Origin: Linnemannia schmuckeri
Taxonomy: Eukaryota > Mortierellomycota > Mortierellomycetes > Mortierellales > Mortierellaceae
Assembly: GCA_029449235.1 (NCBI GenBank)
Contig: JANATG010000007.1
Span: 434,001-498,000, forward strand
Direction of reading: 5' to 3'
DNA length: 64,000 nucleotides
Of this stretch, positions 23,171 to 36,200 are shown piece after piece. Position numbers and translations under genes: made by a program. How positions within the stretch are numbered: position 1 is the stretch's first letter; the number at the start of each line of letters is the position of its first letter. The notes beneath the pieces were generated by a model. It did not search any database and was not told the DNA's origin. It was given only the letters and a program-made list of their open reading frames with translations.

Positions 23171-26100
23171 TTAGCTTCTAGTGTAAATCTTGACAAGCGA
23201 GTCAGCACCGCCAGTAGCAAGCAACTCAGGCATGGTGGGATGGTACTGGACCGCACAAACACCCTCATTCCCTTTTCGTCGGTGTCCTGTAAACTCTTGC
23301 AGACACGTCCGCTGGGTCGAAGCAATATCCCACAACCGAACCGAGGCATCATGTCCGCCCGAACAGAGGACCAATCCCGCAGGGTCAATGTCTAGAGACG
23401 AGACTGCATCCAAATGAGTCAACATTGAGTACGAGCATGCTCCTAGATAAGCGTGTGAAAAAATCATAGAACGATGCCGTCAGAATTGTGCTCATATGTA
23501 TTGATGGATGCGCGTGCCATTTACAAGTCTGTGTGTGCATGTCCCTACCACTTTTCAGATCGAAGAAGCGAATGTATCGATCTTCATGTCCAGATACGAC
23601 GACTGGAAGCGTAGGATGACAAATGACCTTGTTGATCTGCGTGCCCGTCGTGCCATCTACAATCGGAGTAGTAAAAGGTCAGTAAAATTATGCATTGATC
23701 GCATTGAGGGCGTCTCCGAGGCGCCTCGAATCGCAAATACTAGAATCGTGTGCCTACCATAGGTCTCGTTGCTCTTGAAGGTTAAGATGTTCTTGCCAGT
23801 TTCGATATCGAACAGCTTGATGACAGAGTTGGAGTAGCTGACCACCATCTTTTTCAAATCCGTCGGGCAAAAATCCAATCCAGTCGGCACAGGACGTTGT
23901 TTGGGTCCCGTTGAAGCTGTCGCCGATGAGGTGTCCGATCCATCATAGCCCCACGACGATTTTAACGGCGCCCCTTTGGTCTCTGTATCCCAAATCTTGA
24001 CAGTTCCATCCGCAGAGATCGAGCCCAACAATTGTGACGATGAGATCGAGAGTGGGAACAGACGAATATCCCACACAGCATCTGTGTGTCCAACAAATGT
24101 CGACAAATTCAAACTCGGATCTATCCATAGCAAGCAGACGTATAATAAGTAAAGATCCAGTTGCACCAATGTCAATAGCAGGCGATTGCCATTATACAAA
24201 GTCCATGTTACAGAAATCTTACCAAGACGAGCATATGTCTCTTTGTTCATGGGGACAAGACCGTAAGCTCTGACGGTTCGATCGAGACTAGCCGAGAAGC
24301 ATTTGTTTTGGTCGGCAGATAGTGCAACGGCTGTGATTCCTTTGGTATGGCCACGGTAGGTGTGAATCGGATCAAGCTCGCTGCTGGCTAGCTTCCTTGA
24401 ATCTCCCAGTGCAGCTTCCAGATTCCAGAACTTCATGGTACCATCCTCAGATCCTGAAAGAATCGCCTTCTTAGTCGGGTGGAAAGCAATGGAGCGGACA
24501 GTGTCCATATGTCTACACAAATTTGAATTTTTGCAACATGGTTAGCATTACATAACGGATGTATGTCGGTGGCGCGTCAAATTTAATGTCCGATGCTTTC
24601 AAGTGTACCTTCTAAGGGTGACCTTTGGCCGCCAGCGTGCCGGTTCGTCATTAGCGGCGTCACCTGTTCTGGTTCCCAGGTCGGTCTCCGCCTCATTGAC
24701 AGTCAGATTGGCAAGTTCATCTAGCAAAGCTACAAGATCGAACAATAAGTGACGTTCACTGTTAGAATGCCGCTCTCTACCTCCAAGCGCCCATCCTGTG
24801 CAAAAGTAACATCATGTGTACCTGAATCCTTGGCTTTCTTCTTGCGCATGGACCTTTGAGATCCTATTCCGTCGATCTTTGTCTTATCCCATTCCTTCAC
24901 CATCTTGTTCAATCTTTCTGGTGAAATGTTAAACTTGTCCTGAACATCTTTAGCCTATTAAAGTTGTGCATGAACGTAGATATATAGGTTAGTTAACGCC
25001 ATTTTTGGTTCATCGAATATTCTACTTAACAACAGTGAAACGTACTAGTTGAACGTCATCCTCGGCTTTGTTGGTTTTCTTGGGTTTGTTCTGGAGAGCA
25101 AGTTGTTGTCCCGCTCGCTGGAGCTTGGCATGCCAGGCGTCTCCTGACAATGGCGAATGCACAACCGTCACTGGATCTTCTTCTACAGAGTCCATATCGT
25201 CCGATGAGTCCTTCTCCGAATCCATTTTTTCAGTTGGGGGCTTGGTCATGTTCGTGGTAATCAAAGGTGCAGGCTTAACAATAGGCTCGCTCCGTGTTGT
25301 CTCATCGGAGCCCTTGGTGTTGCGGTTGGGGGTCTGTTGGACAGCATTCTGTGGCACAACAAACTGTCGAAGGGTGGCGTCCTCTGCTTTATCTTCAATT
25401 GGAGCGGGGGGACTGTTCCCAGCGGGCTTGCCTTTACCAAAAGATTGGAGTGTCGAGAGTGGAACGGAGTTGGCTCGGTTAAGAGGAGGAGGAGGTCCGG
25501 ATGGTGTTTGAGTGGCAGGGTAGTAGTCGCTCTTTCTGTTTCTTCCACCTGCAGCAGCAGCCGCTCTTCGGTCACTTTCATTCCGGACAAGTCGTGTTGG
25601 TGCAGGGGGCATGGCCGAGGCAATTGATTGTGGGACGGAGGCAGTCAAATAGCTAATTTCCTGCAGGCATCTACATTCGGTGTGAAGATGTGTGATGACA
25701 GAAAATGGGTCAGATGAATGAGCCATGCACAATGTACCAATAATAGAAGGACCGTGCATTGGAGAAGAAAAAAAGTGTGTCATTAAGCCAACGTTCACAA
25801 GGACGAACATACATTCTTAGGAACTCTCTGCTCTTGGCTCTTCCTAGAGGGTCAAGCCCTGGAGTTGCGGAGGTCGGGCTGACTTGGGTCATGTTTTGTC
25901 CATAGGTCGACATTCTGTTCTGAGACTTGGTGTTCACATGAGAGGCTATGAAGGAGATTCCATGGATACGGGCACAGACAAACAAATGCACAACCAGCCG
26001 AAGGGCGTTAATGACATTTAAGATCCAAGCCTTTGCGTGCAATGGCATGCGGAGGGTATATATGCTCTTTTATCGCTTGTTTATCACGATCGCGATCGTG

Positions 26101-27159
26101 TTCACATCAGCAGACTTGGTAAGGGCGTATTCCTTATTATTACCCTCCTGGGCACATGTGTCCTTATTTCGTATAAACAACAAAAAAGCGAAAAATAAAC
26201 TTACGGGTGACACCCTGGGCCAGAGGCTGTTGGCCTTGCGCAGAGACTCCGACAGAGTTGTCATCTTTGGCTTCGACATACTTGCTCCTATCTCGACCAA
26301 AGATGCATCATGAGAACAAAAACACAAACAAAAAAAAATGGATCAACAAACAAATCCAATAGTTGTCAAACTGGCAACAAACCACATCCGGCCTCTCTCT
26401 CTTTCTAATTGTGCCTTTCTTTCACATCTTTAAAATAACCACAGCTGACACCACCCTCGGATAGATGAAGAAGGGATTATGTGATCACTATCATCAACGC
26501 CAATTGTCGCATGGTCATAAAAAAGACACAGGGAAATGAAAAGGCCGATATGAAAAGGGGGAGGAAAAAAAGAAGGGTTCGAGCAAAAAGCATATGATAA
26601 CGAAATGAGTTCCAACCAACATACACAACTAACATGCACTACCACCATCATGAGGTACAATCCACAATATCACGAATACCGATGCTTTACCCTCGGACAA
26701 GAAAGCACAAAGGCCTTACCTCTCCTGTCTCAAGGCAAACTCGAGCATCTTAACACGCTTCATGAGGTCAATCTTGGAGTTGTCGACACCACGTTTCTCG
26801 CCCTCCAAGAACGCGATCCGCGCCTATTTTTGACAATGATAATGGTGAGCCAGGAGAAGAATGAACAGGAAAAGGGGGACGAGGAGAGGGAACGAAGAGA
26901 AGGTGCTGCCAATTAGCAATCATGACGAATAAGAGAAGTAAAGATATACACACTCCTTGTCAAACCAGAGAGAGAAGAATGCTGTGTGTCAGTCGTTTGA
27001 CGTGTATGTTACCTTCATCTCGGACTTCTCAATGTCCCACTCATTCCTATCTCGTTCGAAGCGACGCCATTCGGATTGAAGGAACTGGAGGACACTCGGG
27101 AAGGCATATTCAGCGGCGGTAGGGGGTTGGGGAGGAGCGAACGACTGGAATTGATGCAT
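23171..27159 (-). CDS. STRN: Striatin-family WD40 scaffold (PP2A B''' subunit, STRIPAK), 11 exons, 792 aa
   Basis: Scaffold of the STRIPAK complex, which joins PP2A to kinases and in filamentous fungi is needed for cell fusion and development. Exons in coding order: 27159-27013, 26823-26720, 26287-26205, 25945-25813, 25670-25046, 24954-24822, 24729-24609, 24512-24223, 24120-23758, 23656-23549, 23442-23171; every phase agrees. The N-terminal striatin domain and coiled coil ('YAFPSVLQFLQSEWRRFE' near residue 18, then 'KSREFLRI' and 'LQEISYLTAS') is followed by a Pro/Ser/Lys-rich linker. A 'LLDELANLTV' stretch leads into seven or so WD repeats (SGSEDGTMKFWNL, GHTDAVWDIR, SADGTVKIWDT, GHEDRYIRFFD, SGGHDASVRLWDI). 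An in-frame stop upstream near 27210 supports the chosen ATG. Introns are 90-800 bp. Confidence 0.95.
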
Positions 27160-28920
27160 ATCTGGTCCGTAAAAGGATCTTGCTGGTTCAAGCGAGGGAG
27201 ATATGTATGTTGGCTATGTAGCTAGATGAGTGGGGGAAAAGGAAGGAAGATGGGGATGAAAGATGTAGAGGGGAGAGAGAAGAAAAGAGTACGACGCGTA
27301 CACAGTGATATGTTGTATGAGATGTACTTTTGATCTTAAGAACAAGGAGAAGGACTGTTGATAGGGGTGCGTAGGGTAGGGTAGAGTGGGGTAGAGTGCG
27401 AGCAGGAGAAGATGATAGAGAGAAGAGTGAGAGAGAGATCGTGAGCGTAAGTAAATAGAGACAAGAAAGGGTTGCGACAAAGATATAGTGTTTTAGGGGG
27501 TGTGTTGGATAGCACTAAATGAACGAACGGATGAATGGATAAATGAACAAAAACGAACAAGCGAGGGAAAGGAAGGGAAGGGAGCGGACAAAGAGAAAAA
27601 CTGATGAGGAAGAACGAGATAATATGCAAAGAAGGAAGGAAGGAAGGATAGTGACCAAAAGAAAAGAAAAGAAAAGAAAAAGAGAACACGAGCCACTCGA
27701 TGAAAATGTAAATGACAATGAGATGCTGCTGAGAATGAAAAAAGGAAATATCCCAGACAGAGCGAAAAACGAGTGAAGTCGGCTCAGAATCCAGATGCCA
27801 CGCGGTGGAGAACAGAGCCTTGCCTTTTTTTTTGCTTCCTATTTTCCACTCCAGGGTCCAAGGTGGTCAGTGTTTTCCGTCAAGGTCGCCTGGTCCAGTC
27901 AGTCACTTCCTTGTGTGTTGGGCAAAGAGTGAGGTCGGAGTGTCAGTCGGCGTCGCTGGATATGTCAGTCTTTCAGTGGGTTGAGGTGGACGGACACAAG
28001 CTGTTCGTTTGTTTGTGTTGTTGTTGCTAGTCGGGTATGAATGAGTGCTGAAGAAAAAAAAGGCGGTTGAGAGTGGGAGATGTGAACGTAAACGTGAACG
28101 TGAAGTGACACTAGTGAGAGTGAGATTGAAAAAAAACAAAGGATTGAGTGGAGTGGAGTTGAAATGAGATGTGACAAGAAGTGTGAAGGAAAAGAAAGTG
28201 TAGAGACGAGAGAGAGAAGGGTAAACTCAAAAAAGGTTGGGAAGGAGAAATAGAAAACGAGAGCGAGAGAAGGAAGAGGAAGAAAGACAAGCAAAAAAAA
28301 CTCAGGCCATATGTATATTTTTCTTGGTTGATTAGCTGGCTCGGTGGGTGACAGAGTGCCCGCAAAAAAAAACAGTGGGGAAGAAGACGAAAGCATACCC
28401 AGAAGTGCATACATCCAAAGTAGCGTGTGCCACCAAAATTACGACAATCACTCTTGCAAAATGACGATTGACGGGATGAGAAGCAATCCTGCCCCTTTGC
28501 AACTTGCTCTCTCGCTCGTTCTATCTCTCTTATACACTCTCTCTCCGTGAGTGACCACCCAGATCCGTCATCTCGCCATCATCATCACTAATGGTGCTAG
28601 TCTCAAAACGACAAAACTTCTTTGCCACCATCAGTTGCTTGCTGATCACCAGAATATCAACACCTGGGAAATTCTTTGTTTTTATTCGCAAAAAAGTGCG
28701 CTGCAAAAAGCATCGGACTTTAATAGGACTGCTGTCACTGATAAAAAAAAGGGGGGGAAGAGGAATCATCAAAGTTCCATTTCCATCGACATCAACAACT
28801 CTCACTTCATCCACTTCTTCTAGATCATCCTCTTCTCACTAAAACACATTCCACTTGGTGATCCTCGCCTTCTCTTCGCTTTTCACACTTCCTCATTTAT
28901 ACAACCAAAAACAAAGAAAA
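27160..28920. other. 1.8 kb divergent promoter region, striatin / TBCB
   Basis: From about 27220 to 28320 the plus strand is strongly purine-rich (GAGAGA, GGAAGG), giving a pyrimidine-rich leader for striatin. The TBCB side (28740-28920) is CA/CT-rich. No coding exon was recognised. Confidence 0.6.
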
Positions 28921-29026
28921 ATGTCCATCCTCAACGTTTACGTGACAAGCGAGAACAACTCGACCGAGCTTAGACTTTCCAAGGCCTCGACCATCGATAA
29001 TATCAAGGTACATATTACACTATAGC

Positions 29027-29063
<37 letters not shown>

Positions 29064-29419
29064 AGAGAGTGAGCCGTGTGTTCTTTTAACAACTGACCAT
29101 TTAACTGGAACCGGGAAGGAAGCAGTCGAGTCATAGTTTTAGTTTTTTATCATTTGTTTTTTGTACCCCCAGTGCTAGAGACTATGGATCCCGTGCAGTT
29201 CACGCTTTTTATTTATTTATTTCCTTCCCGTTGAGTACCATGAATATCCCGCGTTGGAGGAAGAGGAAGAGGGAAGAAAAACGACAATGTTAACATGACA
29301 ATCTTTGGTGTATCGTTCAGGTTATTTCTTCCCGACTGAGTTTGCACGTTGACAAACGAACGATGACAAAAAAAAGCCCTTTACTCACAGCTTGGACCAT
29401 TTTGTCATTGGAAAAATGC

Positions 29420-29458
<39 letters not shown>

Positions 29459-30836
29459 CCCCCTAGTTTCTTTCATCCTTTCACTTTTTTGATGCCCTCA
29501 AACCCCCTTCTTTTTACCCCCTCCTTGTTTTCCTCTTCCTTCATCTTCCTTTTTGATACTAGCTAGTGACCGTTGCAATGGTCTTTCCTTGCTCACATGT
29601 TCAATCTCCAATCGACGTTAAGGAAAAAGGAAAACAAAAAAGGGAACCACCTCCCTTTGATCCAACTCTCGCCGGCCAAAAAAGTAACAATATCTCTTGT
29701 TTTTTTCTTTTGTATAATGCAGATCAAGCTAGAACCGATCACAGGAATTAGTCCTTCGTTTCAACAACTCCAACTCTTCCATGACGGCACGTTTGTCACG
29801 TCCCTCGAGGGTCACGCCCCTGAGACCATGCTGGGAGCCTTTCCGATCGAAAACTACTGGACCATCCATGTAAGCAGATTCATCCCTCCGCTTCCTCTTT
29901 TCATAACATATGTCACGAAATGAGCGGGGGATTATTATACATTTGCATAGATTTCCTTTTACTATCCCGCTTTCGCATTCTGTTCCTGCGTCAATCAGCT
30001 CCCAGACCATCATACTTGTCTAACACCTTTTCATTTCGCAAACCTGTCTGTTCTATACCGATGCTAGGTCATTGACACCAACCCCTCGCGCGTCAAGGGA
30101 CAGTACAATGATCTATCACTCGTAGAAAAGTTCGAACTGCCCGACGAAGAGTACGAAAAGAGAACAGGTAGCAAACACATCCATCTTCATCATCAGTTCG
30201 ACGTACATCAATGTCCAGGATATCTTCAATTTTACCCGTTTCACTTCGACAGCCCGAGATCTTTTGGCCGTTCGGTTATCACTCGCTCATCGCGCTCTCT
30301 TTTTTATATATGAAAATAATCCCAATAGATTCTGTGCTGGCATTCAAAAAGCGCAACAACCTCGGTCGATTCAACGACAACGCCTCGGACACTTCCTCGG
30401 TCGCTTCGCAGAACCGCGGCTTTGAGGAGGCTGCCAAGAACATTAAGATTGGCGATCGCTGTGAGGTCGATGTTGGAGGTGCTTCCCTCAAGCGACGTGG
30501 CACTGTTCGCTTCATCGGTAACATTTTTTTTCTTCATGCTAATGATCGATTTTACTGCATGTTCGCTAAGAGAGCAGCAATAGGGATCAAGATACTAAAC
30601 AACGCCGTCTTTTTCTTTTTGGTTGAAATTGGCATAAATCAATAGGATTGACCGAATTCCAGACAGGAATTTGGGTGGGTGTGCAGTACGACGAGCCACT
30701 GGGCAAGAACGACGGCAGCATGCAGGGAGTCCGCTATTTCACCTGTCCACCCAAGTATGGATCCTTTGTTCGCCCCGACAAAGTCCAGACCGGCGACTTT
30801 CCCGAAGAGGAGCTCTTCTCTGACGAAGACATGTAA
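28921..30836 (+). CDS. TBCB: Tubulin-folding cofactor B (UBL + CAP-Gly), 5 exons, 237 aa
   Basis: Cofactor B (Alf1 in fungi) binds alpha-tubulin after CCT release and, with cofactor E, folds or dismantles the tubulin dimer. Exons: 28921-29007, 29723-29869, 30068-30167, 30329-30517, 30646-30836. Residues 1-85 form a ubiquitin-like domain (MSILNVYVTSENNSTELRL). A short acidic linker follows, and a C-terminal CAP-Gly domain shows 'GTVRFIGLTEFQTGIWVG', the diagnostic GKNDGS, and 'YGSFVRPDKV'. The tail ends FSDEDM, an acidic end comparable to the DEM/EEY tails of the family. Length is typical. Intron 1 (715 bp) holds two poly(A) tracts of 33 and 32 bp. Confidence 0.95.
29028..29060. repeat. Poly(A) tract, 33 bp, in TBCB intron 1
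   Basis: Followed directly by GAGAGAGAG. A second tract lies 360 bp downstream in the same intron. No flanking duplication links the two. Confidence 0.9.
29421..29452. repeat. Poly(A) tract, 32 bp, in TBCB intron 1
   Basis: Second long A run in the intron, followed by GGCATACCCC. I compared the following bases with the stretch upstream and found no target duplication. Confidence 0.9.
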
Positions 30837-31043
30837 AATGATCAGGGAAAGGAAACACTTTATTGTAGAAAAGTCAGCTAACCATATTACGAACTAGGTA
30901 ATAAAAAAATCTTGATCCTACGATTCTTTGCCCGAAGGTCAAGTCCGCTGCTTGATTGCGCCACCAATTTGCAATTTTCTCACTCCTTGAAAATCGCTTT
31001 CCCTTTATTCTTCAATACTTCACACATGCTCTTCCCCTCTTCT

Positions 31044-31571
31044 TTATTGCCTTTGTGTTTCGGCAAAGTAAACAACCCCTTGAGCCACCCAAACCAAAAA
31101 CTCGCCGCTCACATGCTTATTTTTCCCAGGGTACCTCACAACCTCCAACTGTCCTGGAATGGAATGCTGAAACATATGTTCCTTGCGTGCCTCCAAAAAC
31201 AGACCCTTATTCTTGTGGCGCAAGCGGATCGATGCTTCTCTTTTCCAATGCAACAACGATTCATTCCTATCGTTAGCCCTGATCTCGTTGTTGTTCTTTG
31301 AATGAAGCACTCAACGACCCAGTGGCCACCATCATCGGAGCCTCCAAAGGCACTGATCTCTTGGAATCACGATAAGGGGGAGCGGTGGTCGTCGTGACTG
31401 TGGAAGTGGAGTTTGTCTGAGCGTGACGGAGCCGGACGGTTTGACCGCATTCTATCGGGTCCCCGCGTTCATATTCCTTGTTTATTTCTCCCAGAATTAA
31501 CGAATTAGGAAGTAAGGTAGCTAAGGGTTAATTTGTGGTCTTCTTGGCAAAAGTTGAAAGAACCCAAGGTC

Positions 31572-31612
<41 letters not shown>

Positions 31613-32025
31613 GTAAACACATCCTGCCATTGTACCTTGCCGAAAAGAGTTGACGTCGTCTTTGGCACCCATCCCTGTGACGGACTGCTGCCCAGATCTG
31701 CTTCCGTATTGAACGTTATGTGAATGCAACTTGCAATCTGTCAAACAGTGCGTCAGTTTGATCGACGATCTGCATGTCACTTTCTGAAACTCTGCGATAA
31801 CATAAGGAACAACATGAACCGTAAGTAGTTCAGCAACGACTTTTTTTTTCTATTTGGAAGAGGAGTAAAAGAAAAGATGAAGGGGAAAGTCTCCTGACCT
31901 GAGTCAACATCCGGTGCGTTCCTCTCGTCGGAGACCACGGTTGATCCAGTGAGAATAGCCAAGGGTATTGCAAACAGTGCCAATAAATCCAAGCGTAGCC
32001 GTTTGACTCCCGAGTCCCGTTTCAT
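31044..32025 (-). pseudogene. Degraded SDF2-like MIR-domain gene
   Basis: SDF2-family proteins are ER-luminal, with three MIR motifs, and bind ER chaperones or Pmt mannosyltransferases. Coding traces: 32025-31899 (signal-peptide-like, LDLLALFAIPLAILTG), 31791-31636 (MIR 1, 'IKLTHCLTDCKLHSH' and 'SGQQSVTGMG'), and from about 31487 on (MIR 2 'YERGDPIECGQTVRLRHAQT'). After the last segment the frame breaks by one base near 31396; the next frame reads LHFHSHDDHRSPLS, hits TGA where Gly is expected, and continues as FQEISAFGGSDDGGHWVVE. It then shifts again near 31310 into the third MIR ('LLHWKREASIRLRHKNKG', 'SIPGQLEVVRYP') and ends at TAA. Two frameshifts plus one nonsense codon argue for a pseudogene. 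The acceptor at 31487 is the least certain border. A sequencing-error explanation would need three separate errors. Confidence 0.78.
31576..31604. repeat. Poly(A) tract, 29 bp
   Basis: Lies in the inferred second intron of the SDF2-like pseudogene; it is a T-run on the pseudogene strand, near the expected acceptor side. Confidence 0.9.
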
Positions 32026-32209
32026 ATTATGCTTTGGAAGGGCCTCTTTTGGTCTTTGTTAACAAAGGTGAGCGGTTTATTGGGCTGACGGGTGGGAAGG
32101 AGGTCAAAAAAAATAGACACCATTGCCTCCTTCCACACCTCTAAACGCCGGTCACGAACGTAACCGTCTCTCATCACGTATAACCACTTTTTCCGAGACG
32201 AACGGTTAA

Positions 32210-33041
32210 CTACTCTTCAGGTTCAGGAAGCTTGAGGGCTAAGGACCGCTCCTTGAGTGACTGTGGCAAGTACCAGACAGGGGTTCCCTTCAAGTACGAC
32301 GATAGATCCTGTAATGCACCGCTCACCAGTCCATATCCTGCTCCCAGCATCAGCGTGTGCTTTGTGCTCTGCCTTGGCAACTTATCTATATTTCGTGTTT
32401 ATTTTGTTTTTTATCAAAAATAAGCGCGTCAGTATCGGTTCACTCCACCTTTTCAATCAGATCAGCCACTAAATACAAATTAAGCGAGGACAAACAAACT
32501 TACTTATGACAGAAAAGAATCCTCCCGAAGCAACACCCGCAGCCATAGAATTAAACAAGTCCGCCCCACCCCTATAAAAATCCATGCTAGCCTCCAGAAC
32601 CTCAAACAATCCGACCATAGCACCTGTCTTGGCCGAATAAACAGCTCCCTTCTTGAGCGCTCCCCAAATCATCCGATAATTCTTCTTCTTGTGATAGAAA
32701 TACCACCCCTCCATGGTTTTCGGTAACCGGTGTGCATTCTCGGCTAGGTATTGCATCCCCGACTGACGGGACCCGATCACTCCCCCCAGCATAAAGCCCC
32801 AGAATGAGGCCGAGGCCGTGATGAGGAGGATTCGCTTCATGGGTTCGAGGCCTATCCGGTTGAGGAGGGGGTTCTTGGAGAGGTCGTTTGTGCCCGGGTT
32901 GACGACCGAGGAGGTGTAGTAGTAGTGCGGGCTCAAGGACCAGGTGGACGAGACATGTTCTTTAGGCGCCTCGAATAAGGGTGTTCCTGATCCTGATGGT
33001 GCTGCATTCGTTGCTGTAGTGGTTGGTGTTTGAGATGCCAT
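32210..33041 (-). CDS. Tim17/Tim22/Tim23-family mitochondrial membrane protein (TIMDC1-like), 2 exons, 237 aa
   Basis: Exons in coding order: 33041-32504 and 32385-32210, phase 1. The first 60 residues are Ser/Thr/Pro-rich. The rest has the Gly/Ala-rich helices of the Tim17 superfamily: 'LLITASASFWGFMLGGVIG', 'GALKKGAVYSAKTGAMVG', 'NSMAAGVASGGFFSVI' and, in exon 2, 'TLMLGAGYGLVSGALQD'. A 'AENAHRLPKTMEGWYFYH' segment between helices 1 and 2 resembles the complex I assembly factor group (TIMDC1) and related fungal proteins more than the import channels themselves. It probably sits in the mitochondrial inner membrane. The exact subfamily is uncertain. The stop is 184 bp from the start of the SDF2 pseudogene on the same strand, and the start is 251 bp from the ELL stop. 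Confidence 0.8.
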
Positions 33042-33292
33042 GGTCCGTTGAATAATATTTAATGTTGATGTATGGTTTCGTTGAAACAGACTTGCACGAA
33101 AAGAGCTCAAAAGGGTGAAAGAAGCGTGACAAAGCCACCAAAGTGTCTGTGACTTGCAGTGTATAAAAAGCAAAGAGGGTGAAAAATGGCATTTTCATCG
33201 AGAGCGCGTTATTTTTAATATGGCGATGTGTTGATGATAATTTGAAGAGAATGTTACTCCTGGTGTCCAAACAGTGAGTATCAGGCTATCTC

Positions 33293-36200
33293 TTAGCCAT
33301 TTCCTCCCCCGCCAGAACCATGCTCAGTCTGTCCAGTCCGCTCAGCCTGCGCTGCTCCCGCTTCACAAAGAGCTCGCTTCATCGTATCCACCTCGTTGTG
33401 CAGAGTCTTGTACCGATCCACTAGCGTCCGAAGGCTCAGGTGATTGTTTTGCTCAGCGATCGCCTCGGCTGCCCGCTTCGCACTGACTCCATTCCGTGGC
33501 TCTCCTGTCCGACGTAACACCTTGCGGTCCACCACATCCTCTCCAAACGCCTCCTGCACTTTCCGCTTCAGCTCCAATTCCCGATCCGTCCCAGCTGCAT
33601 GCTCCAGCTCAGCACCCAACTGGTCAAATAACTCCTTCTTTCTGTCGATCTGTGCTCGCAGCGATACCATGTCCTTGTATTTCACCCTGAACTGCCGTGA
33701 AATCTCCTCGTACTCTGTTTGAGTTGTAATCGGAGGGACTGTAAAACCTATGAAATTGACATGAAAACGAATACAATGGGTGAGAAAAGGATCTAGGAAA
33801 ACCTCCAGCAATAAACAATGCTCAGGTTCAAATCGAAAGCAGGCGCCCGAATGACACTTACTTGGACTCTGAGGCTTTCTTGCTATTGTCCCAGAGCTGG
33901 CTTTTGGGATCTTGTATCCGTTGCCGACGCCGCCTGAATCCTTGTTGCTCGTACCAGACTTTTTCGCTTCTGATCCTCGTTTGGGAACTGCCGGTAGACC
34001 ATTCCCGTTGACCGACGTCCTCCTTCCTGCAAGGATGGGCGAGCTTGTCATCCCCGGCGTACCTCCAACGGTCGGCGGCTTCAATGAGCTTGAAGGCGTT
34101 GATGATCCAACAGCACTAAGATTCCGTACCGAATCCATGATTGCCGCTGCCGCTGCCGCCTTCTCTCGTCGACTCGTCTTGGTCGTATTTGAACTGCCTG
34201 TGCCTTTGCCCCCACTCTTAATCTTGCTTGATAAAGATGAAGCCGTAGTAGTTCCTGGCGATTTCTTGGCCGAAGTCCTCTTCTGTGTAATTGGAGGCTT
34301 TAATGAGCTTCCACCGCTGCCGCTGTGGTGTATCCTGCCATTCTCAAAACCTTCAGATTCTGAACCTGCGCCTCCTCCTCCTCCTGAGCGCCTTTTTGAA
34401 CTGGTATCCATGTTTCCGGCATGATTGCCTTCAGCAACACGAGGCGGACTTGTGCGCTTGATCATTCCCGGCCGGAGAATATCCCGTTCGGGTGCGTCTG
34501 CTGGCAGACCCAGCATATCAAATGCCGCGATTGCGTTGTTGATCACAATATCCCGCTGCTTGGCCGAGTAGTTCTTCCAGTCGTGAATCTTGACTTCCTT
34601 GTACGTTTCTGGTCTCAGGACGTACCGTCCTCCAGAGTAGTTGGCGATCTAGCGAGAGAAGTTGCATGTGGTGTTAATTATTTGGGGTATCATAGATTTG
34701 CGCAGACCATCGACTGGCAAGGAAAGCACAGACTTACAGACGACAAGATAGATTGCAAATCCTCCAAACCAACTTTCAACATCTTCATGAGCTCTTTCTC
34801 CTCTGCCCCGCGCGGATGTTGCGCTATGAGTTGTATGATGCGTGTTCTAAGAGGTACTATAGTTCCTGATGCTGCTGCCGCTGCTGCCGCTGCTGCCGCG
34901 GTTGCTGTAGGCACTGGAGGCTCTGAGCGTGGTGGTGATTGACCGCGTCTTCCCGTTGTCGACTTTGTTTTCACTATATTTCGTTAGAACAGAATAGAGG
35001 AACGTTAGTAAAAACAAAATGTTTTTCGCATAGCAATTGTGAGCTCCAACTTCTAGTCCAGATGTCGGTTATCTCCTTAGAACGAGTGCTAGTTAGAGCT
35101 CTGCGGTACATCCAAAGTGGCAATAGTCTGAAGCTCATGACACTGTATAGGGTGGATCTCAGATCGGAGAAACTTACAGTCCTTTGGATCGATTATTTGC
35201 GTCCTGAAAGAGGATCAATTGATATCGGTAGTAATTGTGTGATAAATCGTTGATATTCAGATGGGTTTGATGATCAACAAGATCCAGTGTAAGAGACACG
35301 AACGTATCCCATCGCAGAGAATTGAAAAAATGAAAAGGAGAATAAAGTCAGTAAATGCCTTAGAAAACTACAGTGACAAGTTACATTGACAAAAACTATG
35401 GATGAGAGGAAAAATATATATATATCCTTACGTCCTTGTCGGTTCATGTTTAGTTGCCTTCTTCTGTCCCTGTTTGGCATGGGTTCTTTGGATGGTGCAT
35501 TTCGCACTGATATTCCCGACAAGATCCAACTGTTTCGTCCCTGGAGGCAGCTTATAGACTTCAATGTTGTTGATCCCTGGCATATGGTTGAAGTCGTACG
35601 ACGTGTTCCCGACGAGCAATTTCTATAGTTTTGATTTAAAGAAAAAAAAGGGCGGGGGATCGGGACGTCAGAAGCAAGACTCCCACAGATGCTGACTAGA
35701 AAAAAAGAATACACGCACGCACTTTACCCATGCTCCAATGCACACGTTGCTTTCCACATACACACACACAAAGACACGAATAACAAATACGGTCAACTAA
35801 TCACAGCCAACGCGCTTTTTGTTCTCTCTGTGTGGTGTCGGCAGTGAAAGTGGACTTATCTGCTGCGTACTATTTTATATCCTTTTCCTCAAGCCGCTCT
35901 TTAAATGCCAAAGATGACTGATAATCATATAAATGGCACACTAGCGCTCCCGGGGAACAGACAAGCGTCCAGCCATCCCTGCTTTCACAGGACAAAACCA
36001 GCGCTTTGGCACTTGCTCAGGGTCTCCCCCTTTTCTTCGAGAAAGTATGACACTCTTTTCTTGGACCCACTACTCCTGTTCCTCCACGACGTAATAAGAA
36101 ATAATACCCGTCTACTCATGATCTTAACAATCGTTTGACCCTTGTCATCACCCTCGAATCCAGTTGAATACCGCTTCATAGAATCAAACAGCCACGAAAG

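Noticed and set aside
29061..29452. Retroposon between the two A-tracts of TBCB intron 1
   Set aside because: No target duplication, no tRNA- or LINE-like body, and the surrounding sequence looks like ordinary intron.
31716..32025. A 64-residue spliced ORF using an acceptor at 31784 on the minus strand
   Set aside because: The phase fits, but the alternative acceptor at 31792 gives a frame with clear SDF2 MIR-motif sequence continuing into the rest of the locus, so the short model is a false lead.
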